Counted from the first letter of the stretch, positions 47,801-56,699 are shown. The stretch: DNA of 64,000 nucleotides from Clytia hemisphaerica (GCA_902728285.1 CACVBU010000535.1:1-64000); one strand, 5' to 3'. The notes: generated from the letters alone by a model not told the origin. Made by a program: numbers and translations.

Positions 47801-50165
47801 TTATCAAGAATGGAAGAAACAGATATAAAAATCATATAACATGACACTGCCTGTAACCAAAGCAAGTTTGAAAGATAGACCTCTAATGCTTCTACAGCAG
47901 AAGACTGAAACTCAGCAACACTGTTCAGTGCATCTTTGATGTTTTTCAACTCTTCCTGTATTGGATTTGCCAACTGTGGTGGTTGTTGAGGAGGAGCTGG
48001 CGGAGCACGTGGTGACCTGATCTTTGGGCTTAGCTTCAAACTATGACTTTTAATCAAACCAGGTGATTTCAAAATATTGTTTGTAGCACCTGCAGATGTT
48101 GTGTTGCTTCGTTTCATACTACTTTCTGCTGTTGGCGCTGGCGGACGCGCTGGTTTGGTTAAAGCATTTTGACTATGGTACTCTGCAACTGCTCTGATTA
48201 GATTGATCCAGTGCTGCCTCTCCTTTGCATCAATTGCTAAGATATGAATGTAAGCAAAAGATCTTTTCTTGTTTTCTTTATTATTTCTAACTGCAAATAT
48301 CTTCTTTAGTAGTGTGTTCTTATAAAATTTTCCTGTTACAGTATGGAAAAAAGTGAGATAGAACTACGCTCATAACAATTTCTCAAAATGCTTTTTTTTT
48401 ATTCTTACCTCTCAACTTATAAAGATCTCCATTATGAGCGCTTATCATGAATGACATTGAATCTTCATCACTTGGTGAGATAACTGCTCCCTTCAGGAAA
48501 TAAAAATGAAAAAAAAAACAAAGGAATAAAGTAATAAACATAAAAAAAATGAAAAAGCTTACAAAAGGATGGGGAATCTTTTCATCATTTCGAGCCCAAT
48601 AAAAATAACAAATTAAACAAACAACACTTTAATGCTATGAAAGGAAAATGCAAAATGTACATCACAAAAATCACTCACTGATAAAGGCAGTGTCCCTCTG
48701 TTCTTCTGCTTTTGTTTATCCTAAAGAAAGAAAAACAGGAATCACAAGACATTATACATACAAAGAAGCTGCTGTTATCAAACTATGTCTTTCATATAAA
48801 TAAAAGGACTTACTTTATAGGCTCCATTTTGGTTAACAGCCATTCTTGATATTAGAGAGTATCCAAGTTTAAGAAAATTGTTTATGGTATAATAAGCAGA
48901 TATTCAATGGGTAAAAGTTGGTTATTGAGATTTATTAACCCGAGGTGATGTAATATTCAACGAGGCGAAGCCGAGTTGAATATACATCACCGAGGGTTAA
49001 TAAATCCAATAACCAATGAAAACCTATTGAATATATGTTTTATTATATACCTCCAGGCAAAAATAAAACATTAATTATGTCAATGGCCAAACGTTTGACC
49101 TAAAACACTCCCATAATCGAACGTTCGAATGTTTTTCTTTTTTAATGATTTTCTTAATTACTTAGAGTCATAAAATTTGTTTATGAAATTGACAAGGGAT
49201 TTATTTTAATGAGTTTCTTTGATAACAACAAGAGCATCAAAAAAATCAAACTTTGAAAGCAAAATTTGAAAAAAAAATCTACCGTGGTATAATAGCCATG
49301 GTATATCAGGAATTATTCAATGGCTGTTTTTGCCTACAGGTATATAATAATATTATTGATTCCCAAAGGATTCTTCAACATGTTTACTTCACTTATAAAG
49401 ATAACATTTGAAGACTCAAGGAATTTAATCGCCTGTGTAATAGATTCAAAATTAGATAGTCGTTGCACTCAAAATAATTTATGAAAAGACCTTTAAAGAC
49501 TTCTTGAATATTTAACTTGGTTGGCAATTGTTATAGATTCTCTAATCAGTTAAATATTAAAGTTACCAAAAAATATGTCAATGTTCCACTTTCAGGATCA
49601 AGTACAAACCAACGAAATTGCCAACCTTTCATCAAATTGGTAAACTTGCTAAGTTGACCTTCCATCTTTTGAAGTCTTAAAAAGGAAAATCAAAATCAAT
49701 GAAAAGCTCCATTTGACATTGAAATACTTTGAACAGAAGCCTTTTGTGTAGCCCTAAACACTGTGTTGGCAAAACTATCTTAAAAAGGTAAAGTCTTGTG
49801 AGATCTAATTAGCTTAGGGAGTTGTTTAGTTAGCTTGGTCCTACCACTGACTTTTATATACCCTGGGCCAAGTTTCTCAATCCCAGCCAAACAAAATCTT
49901 TAATCAAAATTTTTTGAAAAGTGGTACCCTAATGGCAGCACTACTCAATAGCGGTGTAAATAAAAAACTTTTGATGATGTAGCACCGTTAGACGTTAATT
50001 ATTAACACTGCAATGGCTTCTTTACGAGTACCAATTCAAAAAAACAAAGATGGCGGATATAGCTTGGTCCAGGGATATATAAAGGTCAGTGGGTCCTACA
50101 ATACACCATCTCTTTTGAAAGGCTTACCGATTCATGTGTGCAGTTGATTCTGTCGTTGAAAAGTC
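31950..50165 (-). CDS. OSBPL11-like: oxysterol-binding protein-related protein, ORP10/ORP11 type (23 exons)
   Basis: Exons in transcript order: 50165-50128 (ATG at 50135), 49675-49567, 48720-48679, 48490-48409, 48236-47881, 47446-47405, 46960-46883, 45478-45433, 44710-44683, 44361-44252, 42595-42450, 42015-41930, 41588-41507, 38894-38699, 38108-37998, 37504-37441, 37046-36950, 36750-36707, 36337-36250, 35702-35611, 33359-33290, 32532-32467, 32048-31950. The total of 2142 nt is exactly 713 codons plus TGA. PH domain at residues about 7-95 ([35 protein letters not shown]). Sterol/lipid-transfer domain at about 340-690 with [28 protein letters not shown] and the signature EQVSHHPP (residues 463-470). 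I see no FFAT motif, as in ORP10/11 and unlike ORP9. The family exchanges phosphatidylserine and PI4P at ER/Golgi or endosome contacts. The frame is open upstream of the ATG within its exon, so an earlier start is possible. Confidence 0.93.
32611..32830. repeat. partial copy of the ACCCC.GTGTCACAGACCCG repeat in an ORP intron
   Basis: It begins ACCCCGTGTCACAGACCCGG, continues TGGAAAATTTGTCTAAAATT and has CCCCACTGG and GAGGGAAAAAACCCCACC near the end. Same order as 25909-26170; the right terminal repeat is reduced to GACGGGTGTC. Confidence 0.6.
32930..33260. repeat. poly-G/C-tipped repeat in an ORP intron
   Basis: GGGGTCCAGCCCCCAGCATT near the left and CCCCCCCCCCTAAGCTCAGG followed by a G run near the right, with AGCCCC phrases between. 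It resembles an inverted-repeat element whose ends carry homopolymer C and G runs. Boundaries are uncertain. Confidence 0.4.
33474..34798. mobile_element. foldback element with GGAAAATTGCCCCC arrays and 8-bp duplication
   Basis: The left arm (about 33481-33650) is an array of roughly 11 copies of a 14-17-bp unit GGAAAATTGCCCCC. The right arm (about 34626-34793) is the reverse complement, with unit variants in the same order from the outside inward (GAGAAAATTG second, GGAAAACTG third). GTCCTGTT stands immediately outside at 33466-33473 and 34799-34806, an 8-bp target-site duplication. The 975-bp interior holds no convincing gene. Located in the ORP intron between exons 20 and 21. Confidence 0.85.
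34910..35160 (+). mobile_element. tRNA-derived SINE in an ORP intron
   Basis: The head, about 34910-34991, has a polymerase III A-box-like GGTAGAGCATTCGG and a B box GGTTCGATCCC followed by CTGGCCGGTCA, but no clean cloverleaf acceptor pairing, so it is not a functional tRNA gene. The body, 34995-35160, is the same sequence as the repeat at 14735-14895. Head plus dispersed body is the structure of a tRNA-derived SINE. Confidence 0.7.
36400..36560. repeat. partial copy of a TATATCC / GGTACCCTAATGG MITE family
   Basis: It shares GAGCTATATCCACCAT and GTGGTACCCTAATGGTAGCT with the complete element at 49844-50093 and with 42145-42380. ORP intron. Confidence 0.5.
38163..38380. repeat. third copy of the GTGTCACAGAC repeat
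   Basis: CACTGTGTCACAGACGCCTC, then ATTTTGTCCCTGGTAGGAAG, CAATTTCAGCCATACTAAAA, TTTGATTTCATCCCTATTTG; the same order as 25909 onward. No right terminus seen. ORP intron. Confidence 0.55.
39718..40139. mobile_element. insert with CATGGCTC termini and C/G homopolymer runs
   Basis: The left GCATGGCTCCAACTGGGG and right GGGTGCGAGCCATGAC are imperfect inverses. The interior has repeated AGGTCCCCCC phrases and a G run of about 16 near 40115-40129. Non-coding. Confidence 0.5.
40307..40583. mobile_element. hAT-like MITE insert with CAGTGCCGTTGCAA left end
   Basis: The left end CAGTGCCGTTGCAACTGGG resembles hAT termini (CAGTG). The right end, inverted, reads CAGAGTCGTAGGAAGCA, an imperfect partner. 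The uninterrupted duplicate at 39398-39600 shows the empty site (GCTAGTTACC followed by AAAAAAC), confirming an insertion. Confidence 0.55.
41507..47446 (-). CDS. OSBPL11-like: ORP gene middle exons: linker and start of lipid-transfer domain
   Basis: Exons 47446-47405, 46960-46883, 45478-45433, 44710-44683, 44361-44252, 42595-42450, 42015-41930 and 41588-41507. They encode [36 protein letters not shown], an acidic serine-rich stretch ([15 protein letters not shown]), [18 protein letters not shown], and [16 protein letters not shown], then [20 protein letters not shown]. The linker order equals ORP11 (SLDQ..LLMLKATSMAT, IEWLEPK). Several exons are very small (28, 42, 46 bp) yet phase-consistent. 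Confidence 0.87.
41612..41791. mobile_element. TA-flanked MITE with CAGTTGACGCTCTC termini (pogo/mariner-like)
   Basis: TATACAGTTGACGCTCTCTA at the left and AAGAGCGTCAACTATAT at the right: inverted repeats of about 14 bp next to TA dinucleotides, as in Tc1/mariner/pogo elements. The interior phrases ATCGAATAAGGG and CGAATAAAGGAGC repeat. Non-coding; partial relatives at 21074 and about 44885. Confidence 0.7.
42145..42380. repeat. diverged copy of the TATATCC / GGTACCCTAATGG MITE family
   Basis: CTGACCTTAATAAACCCTGG at the left, internal TACACCACTATTGAGTAGTG and CTACAATTAGGGTACCACTT. These are the reverse complement of phrases at 49920-49960. ORP intron between exons 11 and 12. Confidence 0.55.
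42833..43645. mobile_element. 810-bp MITE with about 170-bp terminal inverted repeats (TA duplication)
   Basis: The left end TACCGGGTGCACCAAAAAAA (from 42833) and right end TTTGGTTCACCCGGTA (to 43645) start arms that stay complementary for about 170 bp, sharing GTATACAGGTTTGTCGAGAT, AGAGGATGCTCTAACTT and ATACATTAGGTTTGAAAAAG with their inverses. The element body starts CCGGGTG with TA on both flanks, fitting Tc1/mariner insertion. No transposase. ORP intron between exons 10 and 11. Confidence 0.85.
45215..45275 (+). repeat. terminal fragment of the TATATCC / GGTACCCTAATGG MITE family
   Basis: GATGGTGGATATAGTTTGGT, CCAGGGCTTATAAAGGTCAG, TGGG. This equals the right terminal region of the element ending at 50093. 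Confidence 0.55.
47881..50165 (-). CDS. OSBPL11-like: ORP gene 5' exons: PH domain and proline-rich linker
   Basis: Exons 50165-50128, 49675-49567, 48720-48679, 48490-48409 and 48236-47881. The first provides MNR. The next gives [18 protein letters not shown] and the PH core; the fourth ends at DLYKLR|A and the fifth continues [15 protein letters not shown]. After the PH domain comes a serine/lysine-rich segment ([12 protein letters not shown]) and a proline run ([10 protein letters not shown]), then helical sequence ending at GAG|GTCTAT. I placed that weak donor because it keeps phase 0 and matches the spacing in vertebrate ORP11. Confidence 0.85.
48814..48843 (-). CDS. possible alternative first coding exon of the ORP gene
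   Basis: ATG plus nine codons ([10 protein letters not shown]) followed by a strong GTAAGT donor, phase 0. It would splice in frame to the exon at 48720. It has no usable acceptor in the right phase, so it fits an alternative start rather than an internal exon. The product would lack the first half of the PH domain. Inference from sequence only. Confidence 0.35.
48874..49052. repeat. 180-bp near-perfect palindrome with GAGGCGAAGCCGAG centre
   Basis: Arms 48900-48961 and 48975-49034 are inverses (AACCCGAGGTGATG / CATCACCGAGGGTT, TTATTGAGATTTATTAACCC) around GAGGCGAAGCC, and weaker pairing extends to about 48874 and 49052. A further GGTATAATAGCC..GGTATATAATA region at 49288-49350 resembles its outer ends. 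Located between ORP exons 2 and 3, next to the possible alternative first exon. Confidence 0.75.
49839..50098. mobile_element. complete MITE with CCACTGACYTTTATATA termini and TCCTA duplication
   Basis: Element 49844-50093. The left CCACTGACTTTTATATACCC and right, inverted, CCCACTGACCTTTATATATC are near-identical. TCCTA directly flanks both sides (49839-49843 and 50094-50098). The interior has GTGGTACCCTAATGGCAGCA. Founding copy for the fragments at 36400, 42145 and 45215, all within one gene. It ends about 30 bp below the donor of ORP exon 1. Confidence 0.75.
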
Positions 50166-50688
50166 CTAAAAACAGAAATCATCATTATTAAAGTCTAATT
50201 AAAAGAGATTTTGATTTAGATTTAAATGGTAATGGTATATAGCACAAATGAGTTGGCATGGATGAGTGTTTTATCAATTTTTTCTGTCAGATCAACATCA
50301 AATGAATCTGAAAATAAAGTAACAAATAAAAAAGACAAATAAAATAAGTTAAATCTGAGCTTCTTTCAATTACAGAGGCTATTGTAATATCTTTGGATCC
50401 AGTTGGGTCAGTCAAAGCCTTGATGTTGCAATAGTTGCAAGTTTTTGTTTATTGCAGTGTTCAAACCAGATATTCCCCTGTGAGATAAAAATGGAGTTTT
50501 ATTAAATACGGGGACCGACAGGCTTCACCATGGTTGGAAAATTTTAAGATTTTTGAACCTCTAGATTGGCTAGAAAGGCACTAGATTTTAATGTTCCAGA
50601 GCGTTTTTTTTAAAGTACTGATTTAGAAGGAAAATTCTAAAAAACAAGCTAGATGCTGAATGGACCTTGATCACTTGACCCAATTGAC

Positions 50689-51040
50689 CACTTGAATTCC
50701 ACTTTTCCACACTTTCGGAAGTGTCACCAAGCAGTACGTTCCCCATCTGATCTCAGAAACAATAATAGCTATAAACTTTATTTTTTCTTTAAAAGGTCAC
50801 TAATGGGTGTGGCATCCATTTTATATTTGGAACACATACAGTTTGATCCAAGTTGGCCAGAACACTTGAATTCCACTTTTCCACACTTTCGGAAATGTCA
50901 CAAAGCAGTACAGTACGTTCCGCATCCGATCTGAGGAACGGAAATAGGCTATAAACTTCATTTCTTCTTTAAAAGGTCACAAATGGGTGTGGCACCTGTC
51001 CATTCTATAATTGGAACCCATACAGTTTGATCCAAGTTGG
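50689..51040 (+). repeat. tandem duplication of about 174 bp
   Basis: Two head-to-tail copies starting CACTTGAATTCCACTTTTCC at 50689 and 50863. Each continues through ACACTTTCGGAA.TGTCAC, AGCAGTACGTTCC, CTATAAACTT, TTTAAAAGGTCAC and CATACAGTTTGATCCAAGTT. It lies just upstream of the decayed retrotransposon. I could not establish whether it is related to its terminal repeat. Confidence 0.7.
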
Positions 51041-51311
51041 CTGGAAGGAACATCTTTTAAAAGCACTTTCGATTTGAAATTAAGTAAAACCGACAAGTGT
51101 TATACAATCGACACAAACTGATCACATACAAATAAGAGCCCTCCCAATCGATCGATACCTTCAAACAGGAGCTACAACGTTTATCCAAAAACTGTAATTT
51201 CCAGCAAGTTACAGCAGAACAATACAGACAGCAATACGTTAGAGATGCCTTCATTAATGGCATAGCATCAGCAGATATTCGTCAGCGTCATTTGATTCAG
51301 GAAGTTCATCC

Positions 51312-52046
51312 ATGTTTATTAAGAAATCTGTTGCAAATAAATTGAACTTGTACATTATCCCTAAAAGCAGAACAACACCCCTTGCTGATAGTAACTTAGT
51401 CGCGAAAATCGTAGGGGAAGTTGTTATAAACATTGAAGTAAATGGTCGTGAACACAGAGGAGTTGTAGCAGAAGTAATCAAAGATTTATGTACAGACATC
51501 ATTATTGGGAAAGATACCCTAAAGAAGCATCGAAGAGTTATTTTTAACTTCAACGGATCACAAGAGGACCTCATTCTTGGAGCTGTTGATAATCCAAATC
51601 AAACCGAAAGTCCCAACTCACAACACTCGTTTGGTACTATCGGTATACAAGCTTCTCTGTTATTCACGCACCTCTCCTCTTTAAAGTCAAACCAGTTGCT
51701 ACCAAATCACGTCGTCAGTCTCCAACAGATCGGCAATTTATCAAAAATTAAATTATCCATTTTACAGAAACAAGGAATCATTCAACCATCAATATCTCCT
51801 TGGAGAGCAAAAGCATTTGTCACTAAAGAAACCAACAATCACAAACGTAGAATGGTTGTCGACTACAGCGTAACCATAAACTTATTTACTGAATTGGATG
51901 CCAACTCAATGCCTAACTCAGTTGATATGATACAGGAACTTTCTCAGTATCAGTATTACTCCACATTAGACCTCAAATATGCATATCATCAAGTACCCAT
52001 CCAAGAAGGCGATCGAAAGTGCACGGCATTTGAAGCAGATGGGTAA
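51312..52046 (+). pseudogene. retrotransposon protease and N-terminal reverse transcriptase fragment
   Basis: The protease-like part ends in TDIIIGKDTLKKH, the alpha-helix following the flap in retropepsin-type proteases. A linker leads to the RT fingers with KAFVTKETNNHKRRMVVDYS and palm segment STLDLKYAYHQVPI, where D-L-K-x-A-Y-H-Q holds the first catalytic aspartate. It ends in a stop inside the RT domain. Confidence 0.8.
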
Positions 52047-52109
52047 CTATGGGAGTTTACACGTATAAAGTTTGGTGTCACCAATGGAGTCAGCGCTTTT
52101 CAACAAACT

Positions 52110-52673
52110 ATGGATAAGGTAGTACAGACTGAAAACCTCAAAGATACCTTTGTTTATGTTGATAATATCACTATCGCAGGTCGCACAATAGAGGAACATG
52201 ACCAGAATGTTAAAAACTTTCTTGCTATGATAGAAAAGTACAATCTAACATTGAATCATGATAAAACAATATTATCTACAACATCTATCACTCTACTAGG
52301 ATACGCTGTAAGTAAAGATTCAATATCACCAGACCAACATTGACTCCAACCTTTGATCGATATGCCACTGCTATCAAATCTTAAATCGCAGAAAAGAGTC
52401 ATTGGAATGTTTTCCTACTACAGCAAATTTATCGATAAGTTCTCAGAGAAAATCCGACTGCTCAATAAAAACAGAACCTTCCCAGTACCTCAGCCAGTAC
52501 TCAACGCATTTAATATACTCAAAGAAGATCTTAAAACAGCCACCCTCCAACCCGTTGACCCGGAAGCACTGTTTGTCGTAGAAACAGATGCTAGTGACTT
52601 TTGTATTGCTGCTACATTGAATCAAAAGGGTCGTCCAGTTGCACTCTTTTTTCGCGAACATTCACAAACATAA
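52110..52673 (+). pseudogene. retrotransposon RT C-terminal half and RNase H start, in two frames
   Basis: Open segments 52110-52343 and 52353-52673. The first contains FVYVDNITIAGRT, the active-site box as YVDN instead of the usual YxDD, and LLGYAVSKDSISPD. The second contains the thumb/connection and the start of RNase H (VVETDASDFCIAATL, with the conserved TDAS). A stop separates them. Confidence 0.75.
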
Positions 52674-52797
52674 CGAAATAAAACACCATTTAGTAGAAAA
52701 AGACACAACTGCCATCGTTGAGTCTATCAGAGATTGGAGACACTTCTAGATTGGTCGTAAATTCAATCTTGTCAAAGATCAAAGAAACATCAGTTTT

Positions 52798-53723
52798 ATG
52801 TTCGATAACAGATGTAGATCCAAGATAAAAAACGTCGTTAGATGGTGTATGGAACTGTCCCAGTACAAGTATGACATCTCCTATCGACCAGGAAGTGAAA
52901 ACTCTGCGGCAGACACTTTTTCCAGAATTGCTGCCATTTGTCACCCATTTCAAGAATTATGCAATCTTCACGAACAACTTTGTCGAATCCTGGAGTTACA
53001 AGACTTTCACACTTTGTACGTAAAAAAAATTTATTGTTCACTCAGGAGCAAGTTAAAACCGTCACTAACAGTTGTAAATCTTGCTTATTCCATAAACTGA
53101 AATCCTTGAACTCTCAAGGTACGTTGATTAATGCTACAGCCCCTTTACAGAAACTAAATATTGATTTCAAAGGGTCCCTACCACCTTGGGAAACAGTTTT
53201 CTTCTTACAATCATTGACGAATATTCATGTTTTCCGTTTGTATACCCTTACCGAGACACTAAAAGCTCAACAATCAATCAGTGTTTCAATAATCTATTTT
53301 CAATGTTTGGCATGCCCGAAATGGTCCACAACGACTGAGGTACCAACTTTCTTTCGGAAGAAACACAATCCTATTTACTTGGCAAATCAATCGCTACATT
53401 GAAAACAAGTCGTTATAACCCAAGATGTAATGGTCAAGTTGAACTCACTAAACAGAACATTATGGAAAGCCATTCAAGTCACGATACATTCACGGAACTT
53501 AAAACAATCTGACTGGGAAGATATTCTTCCTGATGCACTGCATTTGATTCGCTCCTTGCGGTGCACAACAACAAATGAAACACCTCATGAAAGAATGTTC
53601 AGATACTCAGGCAAATCCATTTCAGGACGTTCAGGCGGGACAAAAATCAGTTTTTTGAAGTTTGCAAAAAAACGCCACATAGAAGATCTTTCAAATTCAA
53701 TATATTTTTTGCAAAAGTTCTAG
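52798..53723 (+). pseudogene. retrotransposon RNase H end and integrase fragments
   Basis: 52798-52970: RNase H C-terminal and linker (YDISYRPGSENSAADTFSRI). 52938-53402: zinc-binding HHCC region (C-K-S-C) and the start of the catalytic core (KLNIDFKGSLP). 53430-53723: later core with SLRCTTTNETPHERMFRY. Several frame changes interrupt it. The sequence loses homology near 53635. Confidence 0.75.
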
Positions 53724-54788
53724 GAATGAAAGTAAAGGGATAATGATAATTGAATACTATCCATTGATGATCCGCGGCACTATCGTAAAGCTAGAATCGC
53801 TTCGCGTACTCTTTGCTTGAGAAAATGATTGACAGATTGAAGTTTTTCACCCGCGCAGGAGCTCGGGGAGCGTTCTCGGCTCAATCTTCGGACTGTGCTA
53901 AAAATGGTATACTGAGCTGTGATAGATCATTTCAATGGAAGTTGTTGGAATGTTTACAAGGCTCTTGACAGAAAATCGTTTGTTTTATTGTCAATGATGA
54001 CAGTGCGGTTATTAATTTTGTTAGATCTGACAAATTGATGTTTGTAAGTGCACTTTATAGTTTTGATTCCCATTGAAGAATCATATTCTGGTTTTCATTT
54101 TATTAGATGCTGTTTTAGAGCTTTAGAGCTACACTGTCCATCTACAATCTGGGGTAGAGACTACGGTTAACCTCAGAGACATTGTGCAACATCCTGACAC
54201 TGGAGACATTGCCATTGTTCCAAATGTTGAAACTGATAATATGAACTACCAAGGCCCTGCTAGCAAGCCTTTAATGTGGATCAATCAAAACAATCAGTTA
54301 TGCCTTGAGAACCCACAATGGACGATATGAGTGTCAACGAACACATTTCATCTACCGAAACAACAAACTTATATGCAAAAGTATGCGGGTTCCGAGGCCT
54401 CCCAAAAGATTTGACGATTACGTCATGAAGTAATCTACTTGGTAAGTTACATATTGATTTTACATTTGATAGAAGTCATTTTGTTCTTTATTCTTAGGTA
54501 TTATTCTTAGGTATTATTTTTAGGTAGTGCTTTTATCTTTCTTATTTAGTAGGGGAAAGTGTTATACACATTACATTTGTTCTTATTATATCTTTCAGGC
54601 AAATAAAAACCTACCTTAACTAATACAATAATTCTGCTATTCGTCAATTCTAAAACAGTTTGGTTCTCAGTTCAGAAGTTAAGCACGTAATTATTGTAGA
54701 GGATTTTCCATATATCAATATCACGTCAAAAGAAGTCAAAATATTATAAGGCCTAACAAAAAGTGTATATATAAGAGTAAAACCTATT
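53724..54788. other. sequence between the retrotransposon and the nested-element cluster
   Basis: 53635-54115 is unrelated to pol and looks like an insertion into it. 54120-54330 is the pol C-terminal fragment. 54331-54788 is AT-rich, with a direct repeat around TTATTCTTAGGTATTATTCT and no gene. Confidence 0.5.
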
Positions 54789-55531
54789 CAGTCAGGCACA
54801 TCCTGGCAAATGAACGGGGTGAGCATTTGCATGGGGTATTCGTCACCCAGTGTAAATGAGATAGGACGTCTCAGGCTAAAAGCGTGAAAATGAATAAAAA
54901 TGAACTTCAAACTGAAAAAGGGAAAAAAGGAAGAAAACTGGGAACTTTATTTTTTCATTAAAAGTTTCTTCAATCTTCGAAGACGAAATTGACCCATGGA
55001 AAAAAAATTTCATCTATGCAGTTCTTTGAAATGAAGCAAAATATTTCCAACCCGGTTCAATTAAACTGGGTATTCGGCGCTATTACGTCACTTTCGTTTT
55101 CGACCCCGTTCATTTGCCAAAGGACCCTGCTGACGCACCGGACTGTCCGGTGTATTTGTCCGGTGGCAAAAAGTATCGTTTCGCTACACCGCACGCAATA
55201 AGTCCGGTGTCAGTCCGGTGTTGCATACAGGGAATTTTGGACGCCGGACATTTATGAAACAAAAAATTAAGAAACACCGGACGCACCGGACTGGTCATGT
55301 CCGGTGTTTTTGATTGTCCGGTGGGAAAAAAATATCCTTCTCTGACACCGGACATCCGACTTCCTTAAGTCCGGTGTAGAAATTGTCCGGTGGTAAAAAA
55401 AATTCTCATTTTACACCGGACTTTCGCGTGTCCGGTGTTCGTTAAGTCCGGTGCGTCGGCAGGGTCCTTTTGCCAATGGTCGCAAGTGAAAAATACCCCG
55501 TTCATTTGCCAGGATGTGCCTGACTGCTATT
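54784..55531. mobile_element. MITE with 32-bp terminal repeats and CTATT duplication, host of a nested insertion
   Basis: Element 54789-55526. The ends are exact inverses over 32 bp, starting CAGTCAGGCACATCCTGGCA. CTATT is duplicated at 54784-54788 and 55527-55531. No transposase. A second element sits inside at 55120-55469. Confidence 0.85.
55114..55475. mobile_element. nested 350-bp foldback element with GTCCGGTG repeats and TTGCCA duplication
   Basis: Element 55120-55469 with exact ends AAGGACCCTGC / GCAGGGTCCTT (near-match for about 25 bp, to ACGCACCGGAC). TTGCCA is duplicated at 55114-55119 and 55470-55475. The interior is dominated by about ten copies of GTCCGGTG or its inverse CACCGGAC, giving a strongly self-complementary element. 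It is inserted in the MITE at 54789-55526 and is therefore younger than it. Confidence 0.85.
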
Positions 55532-55539
55532 TATTTTGA

Positions 55540-56310
55540 CACGTTGGCCACCCAGGCCTTGGTCCGCCAGACCAAATTTTTTTAAAGCAAAAAGAAAATT
55601 TATTGATTCAGCTAAATTCTGCGTAAAAAACCAAAGACCTGCTGTTTTAGGCATGGGTAGCCTAGTCCCTCTAGCTAGAAGAGCTAATCTTAAAAAATGT
55701 CTCCCGTTGGCACTAACCATGGTGGCACCTCCTTAGACACTAAACCATGGCCCTACCACTTTCAAAGTGGGGCTGCGGCTCCTCTGTGAATGGGTTGTGG
55801 TTGAATAAATGGGGGCGTGTTTTTTTAAACATGATGTGATGGCATGATGCGCATGATGATGACCCTAAAAAAATTAACCAAAGTATAGATACCTGCTCTT
55901 TTTTTATAACTGCTAATATCCTGGACCTTTCTTCTTTGCTAAGCCCTTCAAGATTTAGTTCGTTCAAAGTTGGGTTCAATATTGGAAAATTGCCTGATGA
56001 AATAAGATCCATTTCCCAATGAAATGTTATTGTTTACATAATCGAAATGTGATCATTTGCATTGTCTTTTTTTAATTACTACTCGTGCGCGTCATCGAAA
56101 ACGAACAGTTTTAATTCATGACTGGAACTAAAAGAGGTTCGTGTCCTATACGTCTATGGATGCTATACACTGTAGGTAAGAGGAAAACACGTGGCGGTTT
56201 ATTTTCAACCGCCAGTAAATACGCCCACTTTTAAAAGAGTCTCTTCCTCCCGGCGGCCCGGGGGGCAGGCAGGGGGGGGAGTTGGGGTACCAGGTTTGCG
56301 AGGTGACGGC
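55540..56310. other. intergenic, no gene recognised
   Basis: The open frames here have no homology I can see. There is a short hairpin TGGCGGTTTATTTTCAACCG followed by CCA at about 56192-56214 and a G/C-rich patch at 56250-56285. Confidence 0.5.
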
Positions 56311-56699
56311 TATATCTATGGAAGCCGAGAAGGGTCATTTGGCGATTTCTTTCAAAATCTGTCGAGATTTCTTTCAAGTTGTCGAGATTTCTTTCAAACT
56401 GTCGAGAATTTTTTCAAACTGTCTAGATTTCTTTCAAACTGTCCAGATTTCTTTCAAACTGTCGAGATTTCCTTTAAACTGTCGAGCTTCCAAGTGTCGC
56501 GTTCCCAAAAGAATCGCGATTTCATTTTTTTCCAGAAAAAATGTAGAGATTCCCTCATCAAAACTGCGGGAACATAAACTAAACGCAGGACATGGGTATC
56601 ACCTCCACACGCGGGAAAGAAAAATAGGAAGCACCAATCCAGTCGGAGTTGTAAAACCCTTGGAAGCACTTTGAATTCTTTAATTGCATTGATGAAAAG

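Larger units (their letters stand above)
51150..54330 (+). mobile_element. decayed Ty3/gypsy-type LTR retrotransposon, 5'-truncated
   Basis: Domain order gag remnant, aspartic protease, reverse transcriptase, RNase H, integrase, as in Ty3/gypsy elements. The gag-like helical segment at about 51155-51300 has no upstream part. The coding sequence is broken by in-frame stops and frame changes (first stop after 52044, further breaks near 52343, 52673, 53100 and 53402). A last pol C-terminal fragment at about 54120-54330 (segment ETTVNLRDIVQHP) is separated from the integrase by about 400 bp of unrelated sequence. I found no pair of long terminal repeats. An old, inactive copy; described only, not reconstructed. 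Confidence 0.85.

Noticed and set aside
47761-47880. Continuation of the ORP exon 5 reading frame to a stop
   Set aside because: Reading on past GAG|GTCTAT leaves the ORP11-like order; splicing to 47446 resumes the conserved SGxLxSLDE segment in phase.
50689-51040. Long terminal repeat of the retrotransposon
   Set aside because: The two copies are directly adjacent to each other, and no copy was found at the 3' side of pol; only a tandem duplication can be supported.
55536-56012. Open frames on both strands between the nested MITE and the foldback element
   Set aside because: No recognisable motif, no splice context, and the two strands overlap; length is compatible with chance.
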